The notes beneath the pieces are model-generated. The model was not told where the DNA came from, ran no database searches, and worked only from the letters and a program-made list of their open reading frames with translations. From the NCBI GenBank assembly GCA_035551995.1, contig DASZME010000031.1:1-51991 (forward strand): a stretch of DNA of 51,991 bases, given 5' to 3'. Source of the DNA: RYN-428 sp035551995 (lineage in GTDB: Bacteria; Planctomycetota; Phycisphaerae; Tepidisphaerales; Tepidisphaeraceae). This document shows, piece by piece, positions 24,483-31,315 of the stretch; the stretch's first letter is position 1, and every line of letters begins with the position of its first letter. The translations under genes and the position numbers were made by a program.

Positions 24483-25862
24483 TTACGATTGGCGCACGGC
24501 CTCATCGTGTGCGCCAAGATCGGTGATCCTCAAATCGATCGGCAATCCATGTTGCGCCGCCATGTACTCTTCCAGGCGACGGCGAACCGGTTCGACGCGA
24601 ATTCGCCGGGTGATGTCGGCGGCGAAAGCATATGTCATCAGATGCCGGGCGGCGTCGAGGCCAACGCCGCGGGTGCGGAGGTAGAAAACTTGATCCTCAT
24701 CCACCGGGCCGCTGGACGAGCCGTGCGTACACTTCACGTCGTCGGCGTAGATTTCCAGGGCGGGCATCGAGTTCATCACGGCGTCGTCGCTGAGCATCAA
24801 TGTCTTGCTCGTCTGCTTGGAATCGGTTTTTTGCGCCGCCTGGCGGACGAGGATTTTTCCCTTGAACACGCCGACCGATTTGCCGTCAAGCACATGCTTG
24901 TAAAGCTCATGGCTCGGGCAATTGGGGTAGGCGTGGTCGAGCAGCGTGTGATTATCGACGCGCTGGGCGCCGCCGATGAGCACAAGGCCGTTGAGCGTCG
25001 CGTCGGCGCGTTCGCCGTTCATTACGACGTTGAGATCATTACGGGTGAGCCTCGAGCCGAGCGAGGCGGAGTGGGAAACGAATTTCGCGCCCCGGCCCAA
25101 CTGCACCTGCATGGTCGCCACATGGAATGCGTCGCGCCCTTCCTGTTGGAGCTTGCAGTGGTCGATCAGGGCGTCGCTTCCGGCGACGATTTCGGTGACG
25201 GCGTTCGTGAAGTAGGCGCCGTGCCCTTCGCCGACGTAGCTCTCGACGACCGTGCATTGCGAGCCGTTGTCGGCCACGATCAGCAATCGCGGATGCGAGA
25301 CGGTCGGTTCGGCGCCGGGCGTGGAGACGAAGAGCATATGGATCGGATGCAACAGCGCGGCGCCGCGCGGGATGTAGACGCGGGCGCCGTCCTGAATGAA
25401 TCCCGTGTTCAGGGCGACGAACGGATTTTTTTCGATGTCGGCGTATTGGCCAAGGTGCTGCTCGAGACAGGGCGGCCGCTCGTCGGCAAGGGCGTCGGTG
25501 AAGTTGTCCACGCGCACGCCCTGGGGAAGCTGGTTGATCAACGATAATTCGCGAACGAAATGGCCATTAACGAACACCATTTCGATGGCGGCGTCGCGAC
25601 CGAAGGAATATCGGCGTGCCAACTCGGCGGCGGCGGACGAAACGCCGGGCGCGGCCAGGTGGAACGGCGTGTTGACGATGGGGGAAAGGTCCAGATACCG
25701 CCATTCTTCCTGTCGGCGGGTGGGGAAGCCGATGAATTCAAAGCGGTCGATGCCGGTTTTTCGGAGGGCGTCGAGCCACGTCGGCGAAGCAGCGCCCGCG
25801 GCCGATTCTTCCAGCCGGGTGAAGTTCGCCATGTGAATGCTCTTGTCTGCTAACTGCGTCAT
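24483..25862 (-). CDS. sufD: Fe-S cluster assembly protein SufD
   Basis: The 459-residue protein is a SufB/SufD-family scaffold subunit that partners SufB and SufC in the SufBC2D complex. It shows the family's beta-helix core and the conserved C-terminus: DVKCTHGSSSGPVDEDQVFY, LRTRGVGLDAARHLMTYAFA. The helical N-terminal part includes RRQEEWRYLDLSP. GGAAGG lies 7 bases before the ATG at 25862, supporting this start over Met11. It is downstream of sufC and upstream of sufS-sufE. Confidence 0.94.
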   Translation of the reverse strand: MTQLADKSIHMANFTRLEESAAGAASPTWLDALRKTGIDRFEFIGFPTRRQEEWRYLDLSPIVNTPFHLAAPGVSSAAAELARRYSFGRDAAIEMVFVNGHFVRELSLINQLPQGVRVDNFTDALADERPPCLEQHLGQYADIEKNPFVALNTGFIQDGARVYIPRGAALLHPIHMLFVSTPGAEPTVSHPRLLIVADNGSQCTVVESYVGEGHGAYFTNAVTEIVAGSDALIDHCKLQQEGRDAFHVATMQVQLGRGAKFVSHSASLGSRLTRNDLNVVMNGERADATLNGLVLIGGAQRVDNHTLLDHAYPNCPSHELYKHVLDGKSVGVFKGKILVRQAAQKTDSKQTSKTLMLSDDAVMNSMPALEIYADDVKCTHGSSSGPVDEDQVFYLRTRGVGLDAARHLMTYAFAADITRRIRVEPVRRRLEEYMAAQHGLPIDLRITDLGAHDEAVRQS

Positions 25863-25893
25863 CTAAAGCCTTCCTTAGAGTCGAATCCCTCCT

Positions 25894-25930
25894 GGAAACG
25901 CCCCCCAAGCGGGGCCGCTAAACCGTAAAG
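25894..25930 (+). repeat. Dispersed GCCCCGC palindromic repeat, copy 6
   Basis: GGAAACGCCCCCCAAGCGGGG followed by CCGCTAAACCG. It occupies the gap between sufC and sufD, so even this tight operon gap carries a copy. Confidence 0.65.
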
Positions 25931-25945
25931 GCGCCGATGCGGACT

Positions 25946-26719
25946 TCACGCGGTTTGCTTGATTTCCTTTTCGACCCAGTCATATCCCAGCGTGTCCACC
26001 TTCTTCGCAAGCTCCCTGCCGCCGCTCATGACGATTCGGCCTTCCATCATGATGTGGACAACGTCCGGCACGATAAATTGCAATAATCGCTCGTAATGCG
26101 TAACGACCAAAATCGCGTTATCCGCCCGGCGCAGCGAAGCCGCCCCTTCCGCCACGGTCTTTAGCGCATCGACGTCCAATCCCGAATCGGTCTCGTCCAT
26201 GAGGGCGAGGGTGGGATTCATGACGGCCATCTGAAAAATCTCGTTGCGTTTTTTTTCTCCGCCGCTGAATCCCTCGTTGATCGCGCGGTTCATGAAGCTG
26301 GGGTCCATCTTCAGCAGCTTCATCTTGTCCTTGACCAGCTTGAGAAACTCGACGGCGTCAAGCTCCTTTTCCTGGCGATGCTTGCGGACGGCGTTTACCG
26401 CCGCCTTGAGAAAATAGCTGGTGCTGACGCCGGGGATTTCGACGGGATATTGAAACGCCAGGAACATCCCTTCCCGCGCCCGCTCCTCGGCGGAAAGTTC
26501 AAGCAGGTCTTGTCCCTTGAAGCGGACCTCTCCGGCGGTCACTTCGTATGCTTCTCGTCCAGCCAGCACCTGCGCGAGCGTGCTTTTGCCCGAGCCGTTC
26601 TTGCCCATGATGGCATGAACTTCGCCGGCGTTGATCGTGAGTTCGACGCCCTTAAGAATATCCCTGCCGCCGGGAGCGGCGACGCGGGCGTGAAGATTAT
26701 TGATTTCCAGTAATGCCAT
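25946..26719 (-). CDS. sufC: Fe-S cluster assembly ATPase SufC
   Basis: The 257-residue ABC-type ATPase drives the SufBC2D scaffold. Walker A (MGKNGSGKSTLAQVL), the ABC signature FSGGEKKRNEI, Walker B (LALMDETDSGLDVDAL) and the switch His in VVTHYERLL are all present. It follows the HicAB insertion in transcription order, with only 10 bases between the hicB stop and the sufC start, so its expression may depend on reading through the toxin-antitoxin genes. Confidence 0.96.
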   Translation of the reverse strand: MALLEINNLHARVAAPGGRDILKGVELTINAGEVHAIMGKNGSGKSTLAQVLAGREAYEVTAGEVRFKGQDLLELSAEERAREGMFLAFQYPVEIPGVSTSYFLKAAVNAVRKHRQEKELDAVEFLKLVKDKMKLLKMDPSFMNRAINEGFSGGEKKRNEIFQMAVMNPTLALMDETDSGLDVDALKTVAEGAASLRRADNAILVVTHYERLLQFIVPDVVHIMMEGRIVMSGGRELAKKVDTLGYDWVEKEIKQTA

Positions 26720-26729
26720 TTTGTTCCAA

Positions 26730-27023
26730 TCAGACCGACTCGGCTACGTCGTGAATCTCCGAGCCATCCACCGCCCCATCGGCGGGAAGATCAATAACGT
26801 CCGCGCCAGGATAGTGAAACAACTTTGGCGCGGGAAATTGATCTCGCGATTGCTCGCCGTGATTATCCATTAACAGCTCAAGAACCTCTTGCGCTTTTTT
26901 GGCTGCATCTTCATATGTGGAACCATGAGTCTTGCAACCGGTACCCCACTCAGGAAGCGAAACAACGTAGACCTGATCCTCTTCCGACCACTGAATAATC
27001 ACGGTATATTTAGGCTCGTTCAT
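26730..27023 (-). CDS. hicB: HicB-family antitoxin
   Basis: The 97-residue protein has the HicB partial-RNase-H fold pattern: YTVIIQWSEEDQVYVVSLPE, then a CKTHGSTYEDAAKKAQEVLE helix and a C-terminal PAPKLFHYPGAD segment. It should bind and neutralise HicA. A GAAGG lies 9 bases before its ATG. It lies 12 bases after hicA and 10 bases before sufC, inside the SUF operon. I do not see a C-terminal DNA-binding domain, so autoregulation is uncertain. Confidence 0.88.
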   Translation of the reverse strand: MNEPKYTVIIQWSEEDQVYVVSLPEWGTGCKTHGSTYEDAAKKAQEVLELLMDNHGEQSRDQFPAPKLFHYPGADVIDLPADGAVDGSEIHDVAESV

Positions 27024-27035
27024 TTGTTACCGCCT

Positions 27036-27236
27036 TCATTTTGCTTCCCGAACAGCCTTGATGACCTCTTTTTCCTGATACCATCTTGCATCATCGCCAT
27101 CGTCGCCTGACAGAATGATCGTGCGCTCAATTTGGCCGTGTTTCCACTTCGAGTGGCTTCCTTTGCCTCCGCCGGGCAGCAAATACCAGCCGGCTTTGCG
27201 CAACATCGACTTCAACTCGCGAATCTTCTTAGGCAT
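27036..27236 (-). CDS. hicA: HicA-family mRNA interferase toxin
   Basis: The 66-residue double-stranded-RNA-binding-fold toxin shows the family pattern: MPKKIRELKSMLRKAGWYLL, the catalytic-His segment GKGSHSKWKH, then TIILSGDDGDDARWYQEKEV. It would cleave mRNA unless bound by HicB. Gene order hicA-hicB is typical. Its 25-nt upstream sequence is strikingly like that upstream of the decayed hicA at 27694, supporting tandem duplication of the pair. Confidence 0.9.
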   Translation of the reverse strand: MPKKIRELKSMLRKAGWYLLPGGGKGSHSKWKHGQIERTIILSGDDGDDARWYQEKEVIKAVREAK

Positions 27237-27491
27237 CGACGGCTACCCCGCCGATCCTTTCAAACTCCGTTTCAGTCTCGTCGCCCGGAAAGACAAATAA
27301 TCTCGGACGCGGCAACGGCTTGTCATCCTGCGCGCTCCACATCAGGAAGGATCGATGAGATCAGTGCCTTGCCGGGCCGCTTCCTCATAAGTCTCGCCAT
27401 GCGTTTTTGCATGATCGAATTCGGGTAACGTAACAATGTACACGTCGTCTTCATCGGACCATCGAATCAGCATGCTGTAACGCGGTTTCAC
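27237..27491 (-). pseudogene. Decayed second HicB antitoxin gene
   Basis: The 5' half reads as a clear HicB: RYSMLIRWSDEDDVYIVTLP, then HAKTHGETYEEAARQG, but it stops at 27342 after roughly 50 codons. The expected C-terminal part is found in another frame: KPLPRPRLFVFPGDETE (about 27310-27260), matching PAPKLFHYPGAD of the intact copy. At least one frameshift, probably near 27350-27370, therefore breaks the gene. Start is uncertain: GTG at 27491 aligns best; ATG at 27473 is the alternative. It is the partner of the decayed hicA just upstream. Confidence 0.75.
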
Positions 27492-27694
27492 CGCTGGCGC
27501 CTTCTTACGACCGTTAGCTGAACGTTCACTTGTTGCTCCTAATACGCCCGCGCGTCCCGACCGTCGTTGCCGGACAGCGTCACTCACTTGTCCGCCAGCG
27601 GATGTTCCCAGATTGTGTGGCTTCCTTTTCCGGGTCGCCATCGGAAACCTGCCTTTGACAAAAGGGCCTTGAGTTCTCGAATCTTCTTCGGCAT
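27488..27694 (-). pseudogene. Decayed second HicA toxin gene with two stop codons
   Basis: Translation from the ATG at 27694 gives MPKKIRELKALLSKAGFRWR and GKGSHTIWEHPLADK, clearly HicA with the active-site His. An in-frame TGA follows at 27586-27584. The reading resumes with VTLSGNDGRDARAY and meets a TAG at 27541-27539, then continues to a TGA at 27490. The middle segment aligns with IILSGDDGDDARWY of the intact toxin, so both stops fall inside formerly coding sequence. The start lies only 7 bases after the sufB stop. A 36-residue fragment could still be made but would lack the C-terminal half. Confidence 0.85.
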
Positions 27695-27700
27695 CGGCGG

Positions 27701-29140
27701 TCACCCCACCGAGCCTTCCAAACTTACTCCAAGTAATTTCCGAGCCTCCACGGCGAATTCCATCGGCAGCGCCGCCAGCACTTCCTTGCAGAAGCCGTTG
27801 ACGATCATGCTGACGGCGTCTTCCAGCGAGATGCCGCGCGTCTTGCAATAGAACAGCTGATCTTCGCCAATCTTGCTGGTGGAGGCTTCATGCTCGGCCC
27901 GGCTGGTGGTGTTGCCGACTTCGATGTAGGGAATCGTGTGGGCGCCGCACTTATCGCCCAGGAGCAGCGAATCGCACTGCGTGTAATTTCGGCTGTTCGA
28001 CGCGCCTTTGAGAATTTTCACCAGGCCGCGATAGGTGTTTTGACCAAAACCGGCGCTGATTCCTTTTGACACGATCGTGCTGCGGGTGTTCTTGCCGATG
28101 TGATACATCTTGGTTCCCGTGTCGGCTTGCTGGCGGTTGTTGGTCAGGGCGACGGAATAAAATTCGCCGACCGAGTTATCGCCTTGCAGGATGCAGCTTG
28201 GATATTTCCAGGTGATCGACGAGCCGGTCTCGACCTGCGTCCAGGAAATTTTCGAGTTACGGCCACGGCAGGCGCCGCGCTTCGTGACGAAATTGTAGAT
28301 GCCGCCTTTGCCTTCTTTGTCGCCGGGGTACCAGTTTTGAACGGTCGAGTATTTGATGCTGGCGTCGTCGAGCGCGACCAGTTCGACCACCGCCGCGTGA
28401 AGCTGGTTTTCATCGCGCTGCGGCGCCGTGCATCCTTCCAGATAGCTCACGCTGGCGCCTTCGTCGGCGATGATCAGCGTGCGCTCGAACTGGCCGGTAT
28501 TCTTGGCGTTGATGCGGAAGTACGTGCTCAGTTCCATCGGGCACTTCACGCCCTTGGGGATGTAGACGAAGGACCCGTCGGTGAAGACGGCGGCGTTAAG
28601 CGTGGCGAAGTAGTTGTCGCGATAAGGGACCACCGAACCCATATATTTCTGCACCAGATCGGGGTGGTCGCGAACCGCTTCGCCGAAGGAACAGAAGATA
28701 ATCCCCTTTTCCGCCAGGTGCTTCTTAAAGGTGGTGGTGACGGAAACGCTGTCGAAGACGGCATCCACCGCCACGCCCGCCAGCGCCGCTCGTTCGGCCA
28801 GGGGAATGCCGAGCTTCTCGTAAGTCTTCAGCAATTCCGGATCGACTTCGTCCAGGCTCTTTAACTTCGGCTTGGGCGCCGAATAATAGATCGCCTTTTG
28901 ATAGTCGATTTTCGGAAAGTGAACCATCGCCCACGTCGGCTCTTCCATCGTCAGCCAATGGCGATACGCCTTAAGACGTGCCGCCAGCATCCATTCCGGT
29001 TCACCCTTTTTCAGGGAGATGAACCGGACGATCTCTTCATTCAACCCGGCCGGGGCGGATTCGGCCTCGATATCCGTGATGAAGCCCCATTTGTATTCGC
29101 GGTTGGCGAGGGTCTCGATTTCCTGGGTTTCAGTAGGCAT
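27701..29140 (-). CDS. sufB: Fe-S cluster assembly protein SufB
   Basis: The 479-residue SufB is the scaffold subunit on which clusters are built. Typical segments are EPEWMLAARLKAYRHWLTM, EKGIIFCSFGEAVRDHPDLV, SYLEGCTAPQRDENQLHAAV (with the functional Cys) and the C-terminal STSKIGEDQLFYCKTRGISL. Length is normal for the family. It follows sufA by 192 bases, a gap that contains a hairpin, and precedes the HicAB insertion by 7 bases. Its last codons and the following bases resemble the sequence just before the intact hicA, suggesting that duplication reached into the sufB 3' end. Confidence 0.96.
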   Translation of the reverse strand: MPTETQEIETLANREYKWGFITDIEAESAPAGLNEEIVRFISLKKGEPEWMLAARLKAYRHWLTMEEPTWAMVHFPKIDYQKAIYYSAPKPKLKSLDEVDPELLKTYEKLGIPLAERAALAGVAVDAVFDSVSVTTTFKKHLAEKGIIFCSFGEAVRDHPDLVQKYMGSVVPYRDNYFATLNAAVFTDGSFVYIPKGVKCPMELSTYFRINAKNTGQFERTLIIADEGASVSYLEGCTAPQRDENQLHAAVVELVALDDASIKYSTVQNWYPGDKEGKGGIYNFVTKRGACRGRNSKISWTQVETGSSITWKYPSCILQGDNSVGEFYSVALTNNRQQADTGTKMYHIGKNTRSTIVSKGISAGFGQNTYRGLVKILKGASNSRNYTQCDSLLLGDKCGAHTIPYIEVGNTTSRAEHEASTSKIGEDQLFYCKTRGISLEDAVSMIVNGFCKEVLAALPMEFAVEARKLLGVSLEGSVG

Positions 29141-29221
29141 GGGTGCTACTCAACTAATGTGGACGTCAGCGAGACTATCGTTGATTCACTTCAGACACAG
29201 AGCGCAAAAGAACCGTGCTTG

Positions 29222-29275
29222 GGTAGCCGTGAGCGGATACGCCGACGATTCCATGGGCTTCCGCCCACGGCTACC
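29222..29275. repeat. 10-bp hairpin between sufA and sufB
   Basis: GGTAGCCGTG (29222-29231) pairs exactly with CACGGCTACC (29266-29275). It lies in the 192-base gap between sufA and sufB and could act as an attenuator or RNA-stability element; it may also be a dispersed repeat. Confidence 0.6.
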
Positions 29276-29333
29276 ACGGAGCCCGTGTCCGATCCGCAAT
29301 TCCTGACCGCTTTGTCCGCGATGGGGCGGAGAA

Positions 29334-29669
29334 TTAAGCCGAGAAGCTGCTTCCGCATCCGCAGGAGCTGGTGGCGTTGGGATTCTTAAACACGAATCCG
29401 CTGGCCATCACTTCATCGCGAAAATCGATCTCCGTGCCATTGAGATAAAGCAGGCTCTTGTTGTCGACCAGAATCTTAATGCCATGGCAATCGACTTCTT
29501 CGTCGCTTTCGCCCTTGGCTTCTTCAGTCAGGTCGAGCATGTAGCTAAACCCGCTGCATCCGCCACCCTTGACGGCGACGCGCAGTTTGGTCTCGCCTTC
29601 CGGCAGCGACTGTTCCTTAATAATTTCCTTGATCTTGTTAGCGGCCAATTCCGTCAGGGTAATGGACAT
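29334..29669 (-). CDS. sufA: A-type Fe-S carrier protein (SufA/IscA/ErpA family)
   Basis: The 111-residue protein carries the three conserved cysteines of A-type carriers: VKGGGCSGFSYML and the C-terminal SCGCGSSF. It accepts and delivers Fe-S clusters. I place the start at the ATG at 29669 because AAGGAG lies 8 bases before it; the longer reading begins at a TTG 6 bases upstream. It overlaps the end of the rrf2 regulator gene by 16 bases, so the two are co-transcribed. Confidence 0.92.
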   Translation of the reverse strand: MSITLTELAANKIKEIIKEQSLPEGETKLRVAVKGGGCSGFSYMLDLTEEAKGESDEEVDCHGIKILVDNKSLLYLNGTEIDFRDEVMASGFVFKNPNATSSCGCGSSFSA

Positions 29670-30109
29670 GGGCAATGCTCCTTTGAACTAAAAATGACAC
29701 GAACGCTTCGCAACGGCACATCAATTCGCCTGCCGGGGTGAATCACCTCCGACACGCTTACGTTTTTCATGAACTGCGATAATTTTCGGCGCATGGCCTC
29801 GACGGGCGGATGATATCGGAGCAAGTCGTCCCGTTCTTCCGCCTGCGGCTCATCTTTTTCCAATAACTCGCCCAGGCCGTACAGCGACATGGTTTCCAGA
29901 TCGGCCCCGATCTGATAGCCACCCTTTACGCCGCGCGTGCTGCGTAAAACGCCATGCTGGTGAAGGGCCTTGAGAATTTGCATCAGCGCCTGCAACGGCA
30001 AACCATTAGCCTCGGCAATCTCGCGGGCTGAAACGGCGCGCGCGCCTCGCTCGGCAAGCCATGCCAGGCTAATGAGGGCGTAGTCCATTTTTTTGCCGAG
30101 CGCTAACAT
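29654..30109 (-). CDS. Rrf2-family transcriptional regulator of the SUF operon
   Basis: The 151-residue protein has the winged helix of the Rrf2 family (IscR, SufR-like): YALISLAWLAERGARAVSAR, GLPLQALMQILKALHQHGVL and the wing RGVKGGYQIG. As first gene of the SUF operon it most likely controls it. The three-Cys Fe-S ligand set of IscR between the wing and the dimer helix is missing; its only cysteines are a CPC near the C-terminus. If it senses clusters or iron it must do so differently. GGAG lies 6 bases before the ATG. Confidence 0.9.
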   Translation of the reverse strand: MLALGKKMDYALISLAWLAERGARAVSAREIAEANGLPLQALMQILKALHQHGVLRSTRGVKGGYQIGADLETMSLYGLGELLEKDEPQAEERDDLLRYHPPVEAMRRKLSQFMKNVSVSEVIHPGRRIDVPLRSVRVIFSSKEHCPCPLP

Positions 30110-30168
30110 TCAAACTCCAAATGCTCCTTAGTGCCTTCTCAAGTTGCTCCAAAAGGGAAGACCGATGT

Positions 30169-30197
30169 AATATAGGAGGCAGTTAGTACGATTTCAA
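30169..30197 (-). promoter_or_regulatory. Sigma-70-type promoter of the rrf2-suf operon
   Basis: On the minus strand TTGAAA (30197-30192) and TATATT (30174-30169) are separated by 17 bases, close to the sigma-70 consensus. The -10 box lies about 60 bases before the rrf2 ATG. Assignment is by pattern only. Confidence 0.65.
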
Positions 30198-30200
30198 TCG
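30189..30200. promoter_or_regulatory. Dyad overlapping the suf -35 box, candidate operator
   Basis: CGATT-TC-AATCG is a perfect 5-bp inverted repeat covering the -35 box of the suf promoter. Position is suited to repression, perhaps by the Rrf2 regulator encoded first in the operon. It is short, so the assignment is tentative. Confidence 0.3.
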
Positions 30201-30341
30201 CACGACAGGAAAAGATCGTGTTCGCGTGACTTTTCGCGATTGGCGTTTCACCATCGAGCGTGGAAAGTTTTTTGTGACGAGAGGCCGTCTCGGCGTTCAA
30301 CTCAGTCTATTAGCATTTCTCATTTAGGTGAAGTGGACCTT

Positions 30342-30411
30342 GCGTCGCGAAAAAACGCCCCACAAGCGGGGCTGCCATGAATAAGCATAGAAACGCGCGA
30401 GCAACCCGACA
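30342..30411 (+). repeat. Dispersed GCCCCGC palindromic repeat, copy 7
   Basis: GCGTCGCGAAAAAACGCCCC, then ACAAGCGGGGC, with a longer variant tail ending AAACGCGCGAGCAACCCGAC. The CAGCAACC-type tail matches copies 1 and 5. Confidence 0.65.
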
Positions 30412-30492
30412 ACTGCTGTAAGTGAATAAGCACAGAGCGCTACAGCAACCTGAAAATGTTCCAAATGAACTTGCGCGACTACGCGCTCTACT

Positions 30493-30613
30493 CCCTCGCC
30501 CGGTAAGCCGGCATAGGGCTAAGGAGAGGGTTTCTTGAAACGATAAAGTCGCGTAAAATCCGAACTTTCAAAGAAACCCTTACCCTGCCCTCTCCCCGAG
30601 TACCGGGCGAGGG
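30493..30613. repeat. Long interrupted hairpin downstream of clpS
   Basis: CCCTCGCCCGGTA (30493-30505) pairs exactly with TACCGGGCGAGGG (30601-30613). Inside, GAGAGGGTTTCTT (about 30524) and AAGAAACCCTTACC (about 30571) also pair, so the whole 121 bases can fold. It ends 49 bases beyond the clpS stop (minus strand) and may act as a terminator or be a mobile palindromic repeat. Confidence 0.65.
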
Positions 30614-30661
30614 TATGAAAAAAACGCGCGTGATCGCGCAAGGTTTTTTAGAGCCTGATAT

Positions 30662-31027
30662 TCACGCCAGTTCGATCATCGCCGACATCGATCCCTTGCA
30701 ACTGGAGATTCGCGGGTCGGCGCCGAATGAGCCGATTTGCTCGCGCTTCAACTCGGCCAATTCCTTGTGGGCGGTGAAAACGACGGCGCGATGCGACTCA
30801 TCCACCTGCCGGGCAAGCTGATATCCTTTTTCGTCGGAATAAGCGAATAATTTGCGCAGCAACTGGATGACGTATTCATAAGTGTGCTCATTGTCGTTCA
30901 GCAACACGACGTTATACGGCGGAAGCAGTCTCGGCTTGTTTTTCAAAGCCGATTTGACGGCCTGTCTTGTGTCGCCTTGACCGATCTGTTCGATACCCGC
31001 CTCCGCGGCATTTGATTTCTTTGCCAT
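30662..31027 (-). CDS. clpS: ATP-dependent Clp protease adaptor ClpS
   Basis: The 121-residue adaptor binds N-degron substrates and delivers them to ClpAP/ClpCP. The family core is intact: PPYNVVLLNDNEHTYEYVIQ, then LARQVDESHRAVVFTAHKEL and a C-terminal segment. The N-terminal 30 residues are a variable extension, as in other members. GAGGG precedes the ATG. It lies alone between the SUF operon and smc. Confidence 0.93.
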   Translation of the reverse strand: MAKKSNAAEAGIEQIGQGDTRQAVKSALKNKPRLLPPYNVVLLNDNEHTYEYVIQLLRKLFAYSDEKGYQLARQVDESHRAVVFTAHKELAELKREQIGSFGADPRISSCKGSMSAMIELA

Positions 31028-31315
31028 AACGCCCTCTGAAATGACTCCTCAATTCACGCCGTCCCGTCGCGATACACGATACGCAAAATGCGTGCAAGAC
31101 GCTATGAAAAAAGTGCGACGGCAAATGGCCGAGCGTCCCCGGACTGCTTGCGAAATAAGCCCCGCACTTTTGATCTTCGTTAGCCGTGCGGCGAAGCGGA
31201 GCGATATGTTTGCGGCGGGGACGTATTCGCACGCGACATACAACGCTCCCCCTGTGCGTCGCGGCTCACGAATGGCGATCAAACGCCAACGCTATTCGGC
31301 CGCCATTTTTTGTCT

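Larger units (their letters stand above)
30110..30661. other. 552-base intergenic region: SUF promoter, repeats, no gene seen
   Basis: This gap separates the rrf2-suf operon start from the end of clpS. It contains the suf promoter (30169-30197), a dyad over its -35 box, a copy of the GCCCCGC repeat with an extended tail (30342-30411) and a long hairpin (30493-30613). I see no credible coding sequence. Confidence 0.65.

Noticed and set aside
27584..27586. TGA readthrough or recoding in the second hicA
   Set aside because: A TAG stop follows in the same reading, TGA is used as a normal stop elsewhere in the window (for example sufB), and no recoding structure was recognised, so decay is simpler.
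27342..27848. A single 168-codon minus-strand gene spanning the region after sufB
   Set aside because: The frame begins inside sufB and crosses the decayed hicA out of frame; only its last 50 codons (HicB-like) are meaningful.
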